A DNA stretch of 64,000 bases from JAHKLT01 sp046197865 (GCF_046197865.1 NZ_CP166990.1:1488001-1552000), one strand, 5' to 3'. Positions 35,683 through 45,682 are shown, numbered from the stretch's first letter. Notes: generated from the letters alone by a model not told the origin. Numbers and translations are program-made.

Positions 35683-36447
35683 TTAATTACCAATTGAAAA
35701 AGTTGAATTAAGATTTTTTAAAAGATTAATAGCAGAGTATGCAGATAAAATACTAGTTTTTGGATTATTATCACATGGTAAATTCATTACTTTAGTTGAA
35801 AATTCTCCAAATTCTCCTTTTATATAAATTTCATGAATATTTCTATCAATTAAAGGATCTGCAATAATTTTAACATCAATATTTCTTTTACAAGATAAAC
35901 TAATAGCTGCAGCAACATTAATATTTGCAGGGAACTTTTTAACAGCTTCAGATGCTTTCCCTTCAAATAAAACTTCTTCTTTTTTAATATCTCTACCTAA
36001 AGATTCTGGAGATTTACGAGTAATAAGAGTAGCTTCTGTTAAATTTAAATCTGCAACTGCTTTTATTCCATCTAATCCTAAAATAGCCCCAGAAGGAGCA
36101 TGAATTTTAGCATTATTATCTTTAGCTATTTTAATTAAATTTTCACGAAGATTATTATCCATTAATGAACCAATACTCATAATTATAATATCTTTACCTT
36201 TTTTTAAAACTTGTGATGCGTAAATTTCAACTGATTTTGCAGATGCTGCTTCTAAAATTAAATCAACATTGTCTATCATCTCATCAAAATTAGATGTAGC
36301 TTTTCCATCAGTCATACTAGCTAATTTTTCAGCTCTTTTAATATCATTATCAAAAAAATAGCTTAAATTAATATCATCATAATTAGTCATTATTTTACTA
36401 ACAACAATATTAGCTATTGCACCACAACCTAAAATACCAATCTTCAT
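35683..36447 (-). CDS. nadX: L-aspartate dehydrogenase
   Basis: About 254 residues. The Rossmann start MKIGILGCGAIANIVVSKIM and the later stretch MSIGSLMDN plus HAPSGAILGLDGIKA match archaeal/Thermotoga aspartate dehydrogenase, which makes iminoaspartate from aspartate for quinolinate and NAD synthesis. The catalytic His region is in VKIIADPLIDRNIHEIYI. NadC, which uses the quinolinate, is encoded at 61.1-62.0 kb. ATG at 36447; GTG three codons upstream also possible. First gene of a three-gene group with Thg1 and JAMM. Confidence 0.88.
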   Translation of the reverse strand: MKIGILGCGAIANIVVSKIMTNYDDINLSYFFDNDIKRAEKLASMTDGKATSNFDEMIDNVDLILEAASAKSVEIYASQVLKKGKDIIIMSIGSLMDNNLRENLIKIAKDNNAKIHAPSGAILGLDGIKAVADLNLTEATLITRKSPESLGRDIKKEEVLFEGKASEAVKKFPANINVAAAISLSCKRNIDVKIIADPLIDRNIHEIYIKGEFGEFSTKVMNLPCDNNPKTSILSAYSAINLLKNLNSTFSIGN

Positions 36448-36557
36448 AAAAATCACTATTAATAGAAAATATGATTTTTATTTTATAAAAATATGATAGA
36501 AAGTCAAATGATTAAATTGATTTCAAATTAAAAAAAATAAATAAAAAAAGAAAAATA

Positions 36558-36980
36558 TTAGGATAAATCCTTGTTAATTTGAGTTTCAGGAGTTTCTTGG
36601 GTTTCAGGAGTAGAACTAGTGTTCATGTTAGGATGTTGATTTTGAGGAGGTATATTTTCCATTTTTGGAGGGAAGCTAGCTTTTTGAATATCCCTTGGAT
36701 CAATTAACATTATATCTCCAATAGCTTGAACTTTATCAAAGTCAATAGTTAATAAATCATCTTTATAACTTCTTACTCCTTCTTCTTCAGGCATGAATTG
36801 GAAACCTCTTTTCCAAATATCTTTGATACCAACTTGTTTTTTTTCCATTTCTATAGCTTTAACTTGTAATTTAGAGATTGTACCTAACCTTATATTAAGA
36901 ACTACATCAGCCACTCTTCCAACATATTGACCTGCAATAGTGTAAATGTCTAAATTATAAAGATTTGAAACTTCTACCAT
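36558..36980 (-). CDS. PRC-barrel domain protein
   Basis: About 140 residues. The first 80 form a PRC barrel: VSNLYNLDIYTIAGQYVGRVADVVLN and ISKLQVKAIEMEKKQ, a small beta-barrel found in photosynthetic reaction centre H subunits and RimM, and in stand-alone archaeal proteins of uncertain role. The C-terminus is Pro/Gln/Thr-rich and looks disordered. The ATG at 36980 has AGGTGA six bases upstream; a TTG further up is less likely. Confidence 0.8.
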   Translation of the reverse strand: MVEVSNLYNLDIYTIAGQYVGRVADVVLNIRLGTISKLQVKAIEMEKKQVGIKDIWKRGFQFMPEEEGVRSYKDDLLTIDFDKVQAIGDIMLIDPRDIQKASFPPKMENIPPQNQHPNMNTSSTPETQETPETQINKDLS

Positions 36981-37327
36981 TTTTTCACCTATAACCAAAA
37001 TCTAATAAATATAATTATTTTTTAATCCATAAATCAACTTATATTATAATAAGTTAGAATTAATACTATTATTTCTTTAATAGTATAAAAAGCTTATGTT
37101 AAAATATCAATTAATATAATTTTATCAATAAAAATAGATTAATTATAAAAAAATATACAGCTATTTTAAAAATAAGAAAAAATTAGTATTAAAAAATTTA
37201 ATTTTCATAAAATTAAAAAGAAAAATACTTTAAGTATCATAATAATAAATTAATTGAGTAATATTCAAACATTTTTCATTATTTGAAAATGTTTTACATT
37301 ATAACAACAAAATTGGAGATTATTCAA
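36981..37327. other. Gene-free stretch upstream of the adhesin
   Basis: About 345 bp, nearly all A and T. It holds several inverted repeats: TACTATT with AATAGTA (about 37066-37087), TTTAATTTT with AAAATTAAA near 37198-37218, and the hairpin listed at 37267-37294. TATA-like sequences are frequent so I cannot choose one promoter. No gene is visible. Confidence 0.5.
37267..37294 (+). promoter_or_regulatory. Hairpin in the adhesin leader
   Basis: AAACATTTT and AAAATGTTT form a perfect 9-bp stem with a 10-base loop, ending 20 bases before the GGAG ribosome binding site of the adhesin. It could affect translation or mRNA stability. Confidence 0.35.
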
Positions 37328-40300
37328 ATGATAAGAGGATACTTAAAAACGATTTTACTGCTTTTAATTTTAATTTTTTCTATAAGTTCTGTTTCAGCTA
37401 TAGATGAAATTGATTTAGAAACAGTCGAATTAGAAGGGGAAATTAATACTAAAAGTATTAATGAAATAGATGAAATAGAAAGTAATAATGAAGCAAAAGC
37501 TATTGTTAATGCTAGTGGAAATTTTGCAGCTTTAAATACAGCAATAGGAAGTGCTGGAGATAATGGTGTTGTTAATTTAATAGGAAATGTTGAATGTGAG
37601 TTAATGGAAGTTTTGGGAGGCTATAGTGGTGGAATACACATTAATAAAAATATAACTATAAATGGAAATGGATTTACAATTAAGGCAGTTGATGCCCCCA
37701 TTAGTATTAATAGCCAAATATTTAATATAGGCAATAATGGGAATTTGATATTAAAAAATATTATATTACAAGGAGGCCTTGCAGATATAAGTGGTGGAGC
37801 AATCTACAATAATGGAGGAACCATCACCATAGCAAACAGTACAATCACACAAAATAAAGCAACTATGAGTGGTGGAGCAATCTACAACACCAATGGAGGC
37901 AACATTACAATAAAAGACAGTACATTTACTAATAACAATGCAGCTAATGGCGGAGCAATCTTTAATGATGCAGGAACTATTACAATAATCGAAAGTACAA
38001 TTACAGAAAGTTCAGCAACATCACAGGGTGGAGCAATCTTTAATAGCAATATTTTAACAATAACCAATAGTATATTTACGCAAAATAGTGTACAAAGTTC
38101 AAATAGTGCAAATGGTGGAACAATCTACAATAATGCAGGTAGTGTTACAATAAACAATAGTACATTTAGACAGAATAATGTACAAAGTTCATCTAGTTCA
38201 AAAGGTGGAGTGATTTATTCATTTAAAGGTACTTTTAATATATTTAATAGTGCATTTACAGAAAATAATGCATATGGTGCATCAATCATCGAAGGCGGGG
38301 TAATTTATAATCGAGAAGCTAATATAAATATAATTAATAGTGTTTTTGAAAATAATGTTGCTCAAAATGCAGTTAATAGTCATGGAGGAGTAATTTGTAA
38401 TGAATTAGGTAATTTAAATGTTTCTTATTCAATATTTTACAATAATAGTGCAAATGGTGGAAAAGATGCATTTATAACTTCAGGCAATGTAGATTTATCC
38501 ACTAATTTTTGGGGAACTAATAATCCAGAATTTTCTCAATTAATATATGGATCTAAAATATTAGATGATTTCATAACAATAAACTTAATTTTAGATGCAC
38601 CAAATGAAATTTTAAATCTTGATGAAGATTTACCATATCATATTGAAATAGCTTTAAATGATACAAGTAAAACTTTAAATCTTGATAAACTAGGTGACAT
38701 ATTTGTTACTCTTAAAAATAATGATAATAATTTAGAATCTTTTTCTGCAAAAAATAAAACAGAACCATTTACAAACAATGTTACAATAACATTCCCTAAT
38801 AATTATAGCTTATTTTATAAAAATAGTGAATTAAATAGTATTAGCTATATTTTAGGTTATGGCTATAATTTCAGATGGTTAAATTTCACAATGTTTTTAA
38901 ATAATTATAATATGGATTTGAAAGGAAAAATAGTCAAATATAATTCTAGTACAGATGAAAATTTCACCAATGGAATATTAATTGATGAAAAAGTAAATAT
39001 TTTTAATGGAACTATAGATGGTAGCAATGCTGCAATATTATTTAATATAACTGATACTGGTGAATTTTCATTAGAAAATATAACATTGCAAAATGGAACA
39101 AATAATAAGGGAATTATCTATAATAATGGAAATTTAAATATAATTAATGCTATTTTAAATAGTAACACTACTAGTCATTTAATTTACAATAATGCTAATT
39201 CTTTCTTATTTTTGAATAATAATATTATGGATAATAATTTAAATATTGAAAAAATTTATAATAATGGTACTATTACCAGTAAAATTAATTTAATTATTAT
39301 GAATGAAGATACTATTACTGCAGATTTCGGCAATAGTGTTATTTTAAATGCTACTTTAACTGATGATAAAAACAACATTATTGTTGGTCAAAACATTACA
39401 TTGACTAATCTTAATTTAGATGATATTGTTTTAAGTGATTATATTAATGGTTTATACAATATTACATACTTACCTCCATCTGTAGGAATATTTAATATAA
39501 ATGGAACTTATCAAGGTGGAAATAATCTAACTATAAAAATGGGATTATTAAAAGTCATTGGCTCAACAAATTTAAACATCACTGTTGATTCAAATATTAT
39601 TTATAGTGAAGATGGATATATTCATTTCAATATAACAACTACTGATAATAAAAAAATTAATGGAACCATAACTGTTAATATAAATGGAACCATAAAAAAC
39701 CTTAATATAGAAAACGGATATGGAAAACTCAACATAAATGATATGCCAGCAGGAGAAAACTACCTCATAAACGCAACATTCACACCATCAGACAACCAAA
39801 ACTACACAATATCAACAAACAACACAGAACAATTCACAATCAACAAAGCAACTACAAATATAAATATCACAAGCGATATTAACATAACATATAAAGAAGA
39901 TGGATATATCTACTTCAATATTACTACAAATAATAACAAAAACATTAATGGAACAATAACTGTTAATATAAATGGAACCATAAAAACAGCTGATATAATC
40001 AATGGACAAGGACAAATTAACTTAAATAATATGTCTGCAGGAAAAAATTATCTTATAAATGCTACATTCACACCAACAGACAATCAAAACTATACAATTT
40101 CTATTAATGATACATATTATTTCACAATAGCTAAATCAGATGAATTAAATATTTCATTAGGCGATACTAATATTGCTGCTAGTGAAAATCAAACTATTTC
40201 AATTACTGTCAATCCTAATGCTACTGGTAATTTAACAATTACAATAAATGGTACAAATATTACTTCTGAAATTATTAATGGCACAGCTACGTTTAATATA

Positions 40301-41176
40301 AGTGATTATGGATCAGGTAATTATACTTTGAATATAACTTATTCTGGTGATGATAATTTTAATGGTTTTAATAGTTTAGCTAATATTACAATTAATAAAT
40401 CTGATGTTGATTTAGTATCTGATGATATAATTATGTTTTATAAAAATGGTACAAAATATTGGGCTACTTTAACAGATTATTTAGGTAATCCTATTGAAGG
40501 ACAACTTATACAAATTACTGTTAATGGTGTAACCTATAATAGAACTACTGATGTTAATGGTACAGTGTATTTAAATATTAATTTAAATCCTAATACTTAT
40601 AATATTACAGCTAATTATGGTGGTTCTAGAAAATATAATAATGCAAGTATAACAACTAGTTTATTTGTTAATTCTACTTTAATTGTTAGTGATCTTGAAA
40701 AGTATTATCGTAATGGTTCTCAATATGAAGCACAATTATTATATGGAAATGGAACTCCAATAGTAGGTAAAAATATAACATTCAACATTAATGGAGTATT
40801 CTACAACAGAACAACTAATGCACAAGGAATAGCTACATTAAATATTAACTTAAGTCCTGGTGAATATGTAATAACTGCAGAATATGAAGGATTGAGACAA
40901 AGTAGTTTAGTGTTAGTTAAACCAACATTAACAGCAAATGATGTAAATAAAACATTTGGAACTAATGATACCTATGATATGACATTAGTAGATGGTGCAG
41001 GTCAAGCAATAGCTAATACTAACATTACAATAAACATTAATGGAGTATTTTACAACAGAACAACTGATGGAAACGGAATTGCAAGATTAAATATAAATTT
41101 AAACCCAGGTTCATATATTGCAACTGCAACATACAATGAATCTACTACAAGTAATATAATTACTGTAAGAGCATAA
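37328..41176 (+). CDS. Adhesin-like surface protein
   Basis: A secreted protein of 1282 residues. Start at the ATG at 37328 gives a clean signal peptide (basic MIRGYLK, hydrophobic core, cleavage after SSVSA at about 24); earlier starts add a non-signal-like extension. Residues about 60-400 are a right-handed beta-helix of short repeats (SGGAIYNNGGTITIANSTI type) like polymorphic membrane protein repeats. From about 640 come Ig-like domains: two close copies around INGTITVNINGTI and three at the end sharing NGVxYNRTTxxxGxxxLNIN. N-x-S/T sites are abundant. No C-terminal membrane anchor is visible. In gut Methanobrevibacter such proteins bind to host or other microbes. Confidence 0.9.
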   Translation: MIRGYLKTILLLLILIFSISSVSAIDEIDLETVELEGEINTKSINEIDEIESNNEAKAIVNASGNFAALNTAIGSAGDNGVVNLIGNVECELMEVLGGYSGGIHINKNITINGNGFTIKAVDAPISINSQIFNIGNNGNLILKNIILQGGLADISGGAIYNNGGTITIANSTITQNKATMSGGAIYNTNGGNITIKDSTFTNNNAANGGAIFNDAGTITIIESTITESSATSQGGAIFNSNILTITNSIFTQNSVQSSNSANGGTIYNNAGSVTINNSTFRQNNVQSSSSSKGGVIYSFKGTFNIFNSAFTENNAYGASIIEGGVIYNREANINIINSVFENNVAQNAVNSHGGVICNELGNLNVSYSIFYNNSANGGKDAFITSGNVDLSTNFWGTNNPEFSQLIYGSKILDDFITINLILDAPNEILNLDEDLPYHIEIALNDTSKTLNLDKLGDIFVTLKNNDNNLESFSAKNKTEPFTNNVTITFPNNYSLFYKNSELNSISYILGYGYNFRWLNFTMFLNNYNMDLKGKIVKYNSSTDENFTNGILIDEKVNIFNGTIDGSNAAILFNITDTGEFSLENITLQNGTNNKGIIYNNGNLNIINAILNSNTTSHLIYNNANSFLFLNNNIMDNNLNIEKIYNNGTITSKINLIIMNEDTITADFGNSVILNATLTDDKNNIIVGQNITLTNLNLDDIVLSDYINGLYNITYLPPSVGIFNINGTYQGGNNLTIKMGLLKVIGSTNLNITVDSNIIYSEDGYIHFNITTTDNKKINGTITVNINGTIKNLNIENGYGKLNINDMPAGENYLINATFTPSDNQNYTISTNNTEQFTINKATTNINITSDINITYKEDGYIYFNITTNNNKNINGTITVNINGTIKTADIINGQGQINLNNMSAGKNYLINATFTPTDNQNYTISINDTYYFTIAKSDELNISLGDTNIAASENQTISITVNPNATGNLTITINGTNITSEIINGTATFNISDYGSGNYTLNITYSGDDNFNGFNSLANITINKSDVDLVSDDIIMFYKNGTKYWATLTDYLGNPIEGQLIQITVNGVTYNRTTDVNGTVYLNINLNPNTYNITANYGGSRKYNNASITTSLFVNSTLIVSDLEKYYRNGSQYEAQLLYGNGTPIVGKNITFNINGVFYNRTTNAQGIATLNINLSPGEYVITAEYEGLRQSSLVLVKPTLTANDVNKTFGTNDTYDMTLVDGAGQAIANTNITININGVFYNRTTDGNGIARLNINLNPGSYIATATYNESTTSNIITVRA

Positions 41177-41240
41177 TAGGAAATTTAATTTTCCTATATT
41201 TTTTCTTTTTTTAAATATTTTTAAGCATAAATCAAAAAAC

Positions 41241-41277
41241 TTATATAATAATTTTACCAATACACCTATAGGTATAG
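41241..41277 (+). promoter_or_regulatory. csoR promoter and operator-like palindrome
   Basis: A TATA box (TTATATAATA, 41241-41250) is followed by TACACCTATAGGTATAG (41261-41277), with a perfect ACCTATAGGT core. It is 12 bases before csoR and matches the sequence before the ATPase gene in 14 of 17 positions. This looks like CsoR autoregulation. Confidence 0.6.
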
Positions 41278-41288
41278 GAGTTATATTT

Positions 41289-41561
41289 ATGAAAAAATGT
41301 ATGGATTCAGAAAATCTCCATAGAAGATTAAATAAAATTAACGGACAAATTAATGCAATTAATCGTATGATTGATGAGGATATTCCTTGTGAAGAAATTT
41401 TAATGCAAGTTAATGCATCTAAATCTGCATTACATAAAGTTGGTCAGATAATTTTAGAAGGACATTTAAATCATTGCGTTAAAGAAGGAATTGAATCTGG
41501 AGATACTGAGAAAACTATTAATGATTTTTCAAAAGCTATAGAATATTTCTCTAGATTATAA
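41289..41561 (+). CDS. csoR: CsoR/FrmR family metal-sensing repressor
   Basis: A 90-residue helical repressor of the CsoR/RcnR/FrmR family. C34, H59 and C63 fall with exactly the spacing of the Cys-His-Cys copper(I) site of CsoR. The N-terminus HRRLNKINGQINAINRMIDE is the usual first helix. On binding metal it would leave the operators before itself and the adjacent ATPase. GGAG site eight bases before the ATG. Confidence 0.9.
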   Translation: MKKCMDSENLHRRLNKINGQINAINRMIDEDIPCEEILMQVNASKSALHKVGQIILEGHLNHCVKEGIESGDTEKTINDFSKAIEYFSRL

Positions 41562-41587
41562 TTTTTTTTAAAAAATTAATATACCCA

Positions 41588-41604
41588 TACCCCCATAGAT
41601 ATAG
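41588..41604 (+). promoter_or_regulatory. Second CsoR operator-like site
   Basis: TACCCCCATAGATATAG, 11 bases before the ATPase start, agrees with the csoR upstream site in 14 of 17 positions and with the C-rich/G-rich half-sites known for CsoR operators. Confidence 0.5.
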
Positions 41605-41614
41605 AGTTGAAAAT

Positions 41615-43477
41615 ATGAATATTTTTGATAGATTAGGCTTACTAAATGAAAAAAGAGAACTTATATTTGTTATAATTTCTATTATAACTTTAATTTTAAG
41701 TTTTTTCAATATTAAAATTTTAATAGACCTTGCTTGGATAAGTATAATTTTATGTGGATTGCCAATAATTATTGATGCAATAATAGCTTTAATCAACGAA
41801 CATGATATAAAAGCAGATCTTTTAGTATCAATGGCATTAATAGCTTCAATAATTATTGGTGAAATATTTGCAGCTGGTGAAATAGCTGTAATTATGACAA
41901 TTGGTGCTATGCTTGAAGAATATACTGTTGAAAAATCAAGAACAGGAATTGAAAAACTTATTGATTTAACTCCACAAAGTGCAAGGCTCATAAAAAATAA
42001 TAAAGAAAGTAAAATTTTAGCAAAAGACATTAAAATTAATGATATAATTAAAATATTACCAGGTGAGAAGGTTCCTGTTGATGGTGTGATAATTGAAGGT
42101 GAAACTTCAATTGATCAATCAAATATAACTGGAGAATCTATTCCTCAAGATAAAAAAACCAATGATGAAGTTTTTAGTGGAACTATAAATCAATTTGGTT
42201 CTATTTTAATTAAAGCCATAAAATCTGGAGAAAATAGTTCATTTCAAAGAATGGTTAAATTAATTGAATCTGTAAATGTTGAAAAAAATAAAATTGTACG
42301 ATTAACTGATAAATGGGCAACATGGATTGTTGTAATAGCATTATCTGCAGCTATAATTACATATTTTTTTACAGGAGAAATTATAAGATCAGTTACAATT
42401 TTAGTAGTATTTTGTCCTTGTGCATTAGTCTTAGCAACACCAACAGCAATTGTTGCAGCTAATGGTAATTTAACAAAAAAAGGAATTTTAGTTAAAGAAG
42501 GTGATGCACTAGAGAGATTATCATATGTAAATAATATTATGTTTGATAAAACAGGAACAGTAACATATGGAAAACCAGAACTTATTGATATTATAGCTAC
42601 AAATAGCTATAATAAAGAAGATTTAATTTTATATATTTCTTCTTTAGAAAATAAATCAGAACATCCTCTTGGAAAATCAATTGTTAAATATTTTAAATCA
42701 AATTATAAAAATGATTTATTAAATATAGATGATTTTAAAATGGAAATAAGTAAAGGTGTAAAAGGAAATATAAATAATAAAAAAGTATTAGCTGGAAATT
42801 TAAACTTTTTGAAAGAAAATAATATTGAAATTGATGAAAAATTCTTAAAAGATGTTAAAAATCTATCTAATAAAGGATTTGTATTGATTTTTACATCAAT
42901 TGATAATGAATTTACAGGATTGATAATATTAAATGATGTTTTAAGAGAAGATTCTGTGAATTTAATTAAATCTATTAAAAATTTCGGATTAAAAACTATT
43001 TTAGCAACAGGAGATAGTGAAAAATCTGCCAAATATATTGCAAATGAATTAAATGTAGATAAACTATATTATGATTGTTTACCTGAGACAAAAAGAGATA
43101 TTATTCATGAAAACCATGAAAAAGGAAATAAAATAGCTATGATTGGTGATGGTCTTAATGATGCTGCATCTTTAAAAGAATCTGATGTTGGAATAGCTAT
43201 GGGAGGAATTGGCAATGATATTACAATAAATGTTGCTGATATTGTTTTAATAAATGATGATATAAAATCAATAGATCATTTATTGAAAATCTCTAAGAAA
43301 ACAATACAAACTATTAATATTAATATAGTCATATCTTTAGCATTGAATTTTATTGCAATTATATTAGCTATTTTAGCTATTTTAAATCCAATTACTGGGG
43401 CATTAGTTCATAATATTGGTTCTGTTGCTGTTATTATATATTCTGCAACTTTATTAAATTGGAAAAGTTCTAATTAA
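41615..43477 (+). CDS. P1B-type metal-transporting ATPase
   Basis: A 620-residue heavy metal efflux pump. Visible: TGES (172-175) in the actuator domain, the metal-translocating CPC motif at 267-269, the phosphorylated D311 in DKTGT, the SEHPLG motif of the nucleotide domain and MIGDGLNDAASL. There is no N-terminal metal-binding domain and the histidine-rich start of CopB types is absent. The last membrane segments carry HNIGSVAVI instead of the classic copper (N-x-x-S-S) or zinc (D-x-G) signatures, so copper is suggested by the CsoR neighbour rather than by the transport site. Confidence 0.9.
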   Translation: MNIFDRLGLLNEKRELIFVIISIITLILSFFNIKILIDLAWISIILCGLPIIIDAIIALINEHDIKADLLVSMALIASIIIGEIFAAGEIAVIMTIGAMLEEYTVEKSRTGIEKLIDLTPQSARLIKNNKESKILAKDIKINDIIKILPGEKVPVDGVIIEGETSIDQSNITGESIPQDKKTNDEVFSGTINQFGSILIKAIKSGENSSFQRMVKLIESVNVEKNKIVRLTDKWATWIVVIALSAAIITYFFTGEIIRSVTILVVFCPCALVLATPTAIVAANGNLTKKGILVKEGDALERLSYVNNIMFDKTGTVTYGKPELIDIIATNSYNKEDLILYISSLENKSEHPLGKSIVKYFKSNYKNDLLNIDDFKMEISKGVKGNINNKKVLAGNLNFLKENNIEIDEKFLKDVKNLSNKGFVLIFTSIDNEFTGLIILNDVLREDSVNLIKSIKNFGLKTILATGDSEKSAKYIANELNVDKLYYDCLPETKRDIIHENHEKGNKIAMIGDGLNDAASLKESDVGIAMGGIGNDITINVADIVLINDDIKSIDHLLKISKKTIQTININIVISLALNFIAIILAILAILNPITGALVHNIGSVAVIIYSATLLNWKSSN

Positions 43478-43535
43478 AAAAACTTATTTAATATGAACTT
43501 AAATATTAATTTAATAAGATTAATGAAGGGAAAAA

Positions 43536-44261
43536 ATGTGGGATACTAGTAAAGATTACAGAATACTAATAGCTATAAAAGCTAAAGAATTATATTTAAG
43601 AACAATTGAAGTAGGTAGTTTTAGAGGTCATTGGAATAAAAAAATGGCTATTGATACTTGTAAAACTATGGATAGTGATTTTCAATCTTTATTATATTCA
43701 TATCTTGAAGGAGATGCTCTTGTAAATTCAGAAGATGTCGAATCATTAGTTGAGAAGACTGAAAAGATTGTTGAATATTTAGGTGGAGAAGGTTGGAATA
43801 AAGTATTCCTAGATTCTGCTCCTAAAGAAGATAGAGAAAAAACAATTGAAAATATAGCTAAAGTAAAGTTCTTTTTAGATATTATATTTGGCCTTAAACA
43901 AAGATTAGCATTAGGTCCTATTAATGATCCAATTATCGGAATAGATATAAAAGTAGGAGAAGTAATGAGTGTTACAAAACATCCTAAAGCTGACAGTCTA
44001 ATGATTTGTAATGTGAATCTTGGAAAAAAAGCTATTACTGTTGTTACTAATGATTTAAATGTTAAAGAAGGTAATGATGTAGGTGTTTCTATGCTTCCTC
44101 CTCAAACTTTTATGGATATTACAAGTGAAGGAATGTTTTTAGGAATGAATGGTTCAATTTTAAAAGATGTTAAAGCTGAATTAGGTCAAATGCCTAAAGG
44201 AATACCTATGGAATCTTTAAATGAAACAAGAAATTTAATAGAAAACTTCTTAAAAGATTAG
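43536..44261 (+). CDS. tRNA-binding domain protein (EMAP/CsaA-like OB fold)
   Basis: A 241-residue protein with an N-terminal helical part (1-130) and a C-terminal tRNA-binding OB-fold: IGIDIKVGEVMSVTKHPKADSLMICNVNLG, then ITVVTNDLNVKEGNDV, as at the end of many MetRS or in CsaA. The N-terminal part has the SFRGHWNKKMAIDTC stretch, which I do not recognise. It may deliver tRNA or chaperone translation factors. Ribosome binding site GAAGGG before the ATG. Ends three bases from a convergent gene. Confidence 0.8.
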   Translation: MWDTSKDYRILIAIKAKELYLRTIEVGSFRGHWNKKMAIDTCKTMDSDFQSLLYSYLEGDALVNSEDVESLVEKTEKIVEYLGGEGWNKVFLDSAPKEDREKTIENIAKVKFFLDIIFGLKQRLALGPINDPIIGIDIKVGEVMSVTKHPKADSLMICNVNLGKKAITVVTNDLNVKEGNDVGVSMLPPQTFMDITSEGMFLGMNGSILKDVKAELGQMPKGIPMESLNETRNLIENFLKD

Positions 44262-45670
44262 CGAAGATTTAGGCCTATTAATTTAGTCCTACACATATCT
44301 TCAACTGCATATTTTATTCCTTCTTTTCCAACACCACTATCTTTAAAACCACCAAAAGGCATATTGTCTGTTCTAAATGTTGACTGTTTATTAATAAATA
44401 CTGATCCAGCTTCAATTTCATTTGCACATTTTAAAGCATCTCTATAATTTTCTGTATAAACTCCAGCTTGTAATGCATAATTTGTATTATTAGCTATTTT
44501 TATAGCCTCATCAGTAGATCTAACTGTGATTATTGGAGCTACAGGTCCAAATGTTTCATTTATAATTAGATCCATGTTTTCATTAATATTTCCAATTATT
44601 GTTGGCTCAAAAAATGTATCTTTTCTTTTACCACCAGATAATAGTTCTGCTCCATCATTTATTGCATTATTAAGTGATTCTTCAACACATATAGCTGCAT
44701 TTTCATCTATTAAAGGTCCTATATCTGTTGATTTATCTAAAGGATTTCCTAATTTTAATTTTTCTGATTTTTCAATAAATAAATTAGTAAATTCATCTTG
44801 AACATTTTCATGAACAATGATTCTTTTAACTCCCATACATACTTGACCTGCATTAAGAAAAGATCCAGTAACAGCACCTTTTACAGCTTCTTCAATATTA
44901 GCACCATCTAAAACTATTAATGGGTCATTTCCACCAAGTTCTAATGTGATTTTTTTCATTTTTGCTCTTGCAGAGATTAAATGACCTATAGCTACACTTC
45001 CAGTAAATGAAATTTTATCTACTTTAGATGAATCAACAAGAACATTTCCTACTTCTGATCCAGAACCAGTTAGGGAATTTATAACACCATTTGGAAATTC
45101 ATTAGCTATTATTTCTGCCATTTTCAAAGCTGCAAGTGGTGCTTGACTAGCTGGTTTTAAAATTGTTGTGTTTTTACTTGCAATAGCTGGAGCAATTTTA
45201 TGAATAGCTAAATTAACAGGATAATTAAATGGAGTTATAGCTGCAACAACACCTAAAGGCATTTTCTTAGTAAATGCAAAAAATCCTTTACCATTAATTC
45301 CTGCATCTAGTGGTATACTTTCACCATAAATTCTTTTTGCCTCTTCTGCAGCTAGTTTTAATGTTTCAACAGATCTATCCATTTCTCCTAATGATTCTTT
45401 AATTGGTTTTCCAACTTCTAATGTAATTAATTTAGCTAATTCTTTTTTATTTTTCCTAAGTGATTCATAAGCATCATATAATTTATTTGATACTTTTAAA
45501 GCTGACATCTCATCAAGTGATTTTTTAGCTCGATTTGCAGATTCAATTGCATTATTTATATCATTTTTATTAGCTATTGATACTTCATCAACTATTTCAT
45601 TATTATATGGATTTATTACCTGAATTTTCTCATTTTTAGATACTTTTTCACCATTTATTAACATATCCAT
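44258..45670 (-). CDS. cofA: Lactaldehyde dehydrogenase CofA-like aldehyde dehydrogenase
   Basis: About 470 residues, NAD(P)-dependent aldehyde dehydrogenase. Cofactor loop ITGSGSEVGNVLV, catalytic Glu in KKITLELGGNDPLIVLDGA and catalytic Cys in NAGQVCMGVKRIIVHE. In methanogens the close relative of MJ1411 (CofA) oxidises lactaldehyde to lactate for the F420 side chain. ATG at 45670 has AGGGAT nine bases upstream; the TTG three codons earlier is less likely. It ends against the tRNA-binding gene. The specific CofA role is inferred from family and host. Confidence 0.8.
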   Translation of the reverse strand: MDMLINGEKVSKNEKIQVINPYNNEIVDEVSIANKNDINNAIESANRAKKSLDEMSALKVSNKLYDAYESLRKNKKELAKLITLEVGKPIKESLGEMDRSVETLKLAAEEAKRIYGESIPLDAGINGKGFFAFTKKMPLGVVAAITPFNYPVNLAIHKIAPAIASKNTTILKPASQAPLAALKMAEIIANEFPNGVINSLTGSGSEVGNVLVDSSKVDKISFTGSVAIGHLISARAKMKKITLELGGNDPLIVLDGANIEEAVKGAVTGSFLNAGQVCMGVKRIIVHENVQDEFTNLFIEKSEKLKLGNPLDKSTDIGPLIDENAAICVEESLNNAINDGAELLSGGKRKDTFFEPTIIGNINENMDLIINETFGPVAPIITVRSTDEAIKIANNTNYALQAGVYTENYRDALKCANEIEAGSVFINKQSTFRTDNMPFGGFKDSGVGKEGIKYAVEDMCRTKLIGLNLR

Positions 45671-45682
45671 TTTTAACAATCC

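Noticed and set aside
37800..38400. Short repeats inside the adhesin as possible DNA repeats or recombination sites
   Set aside because: The repeats (SGGAIYN type) are explained by the beta-helix protein structure.
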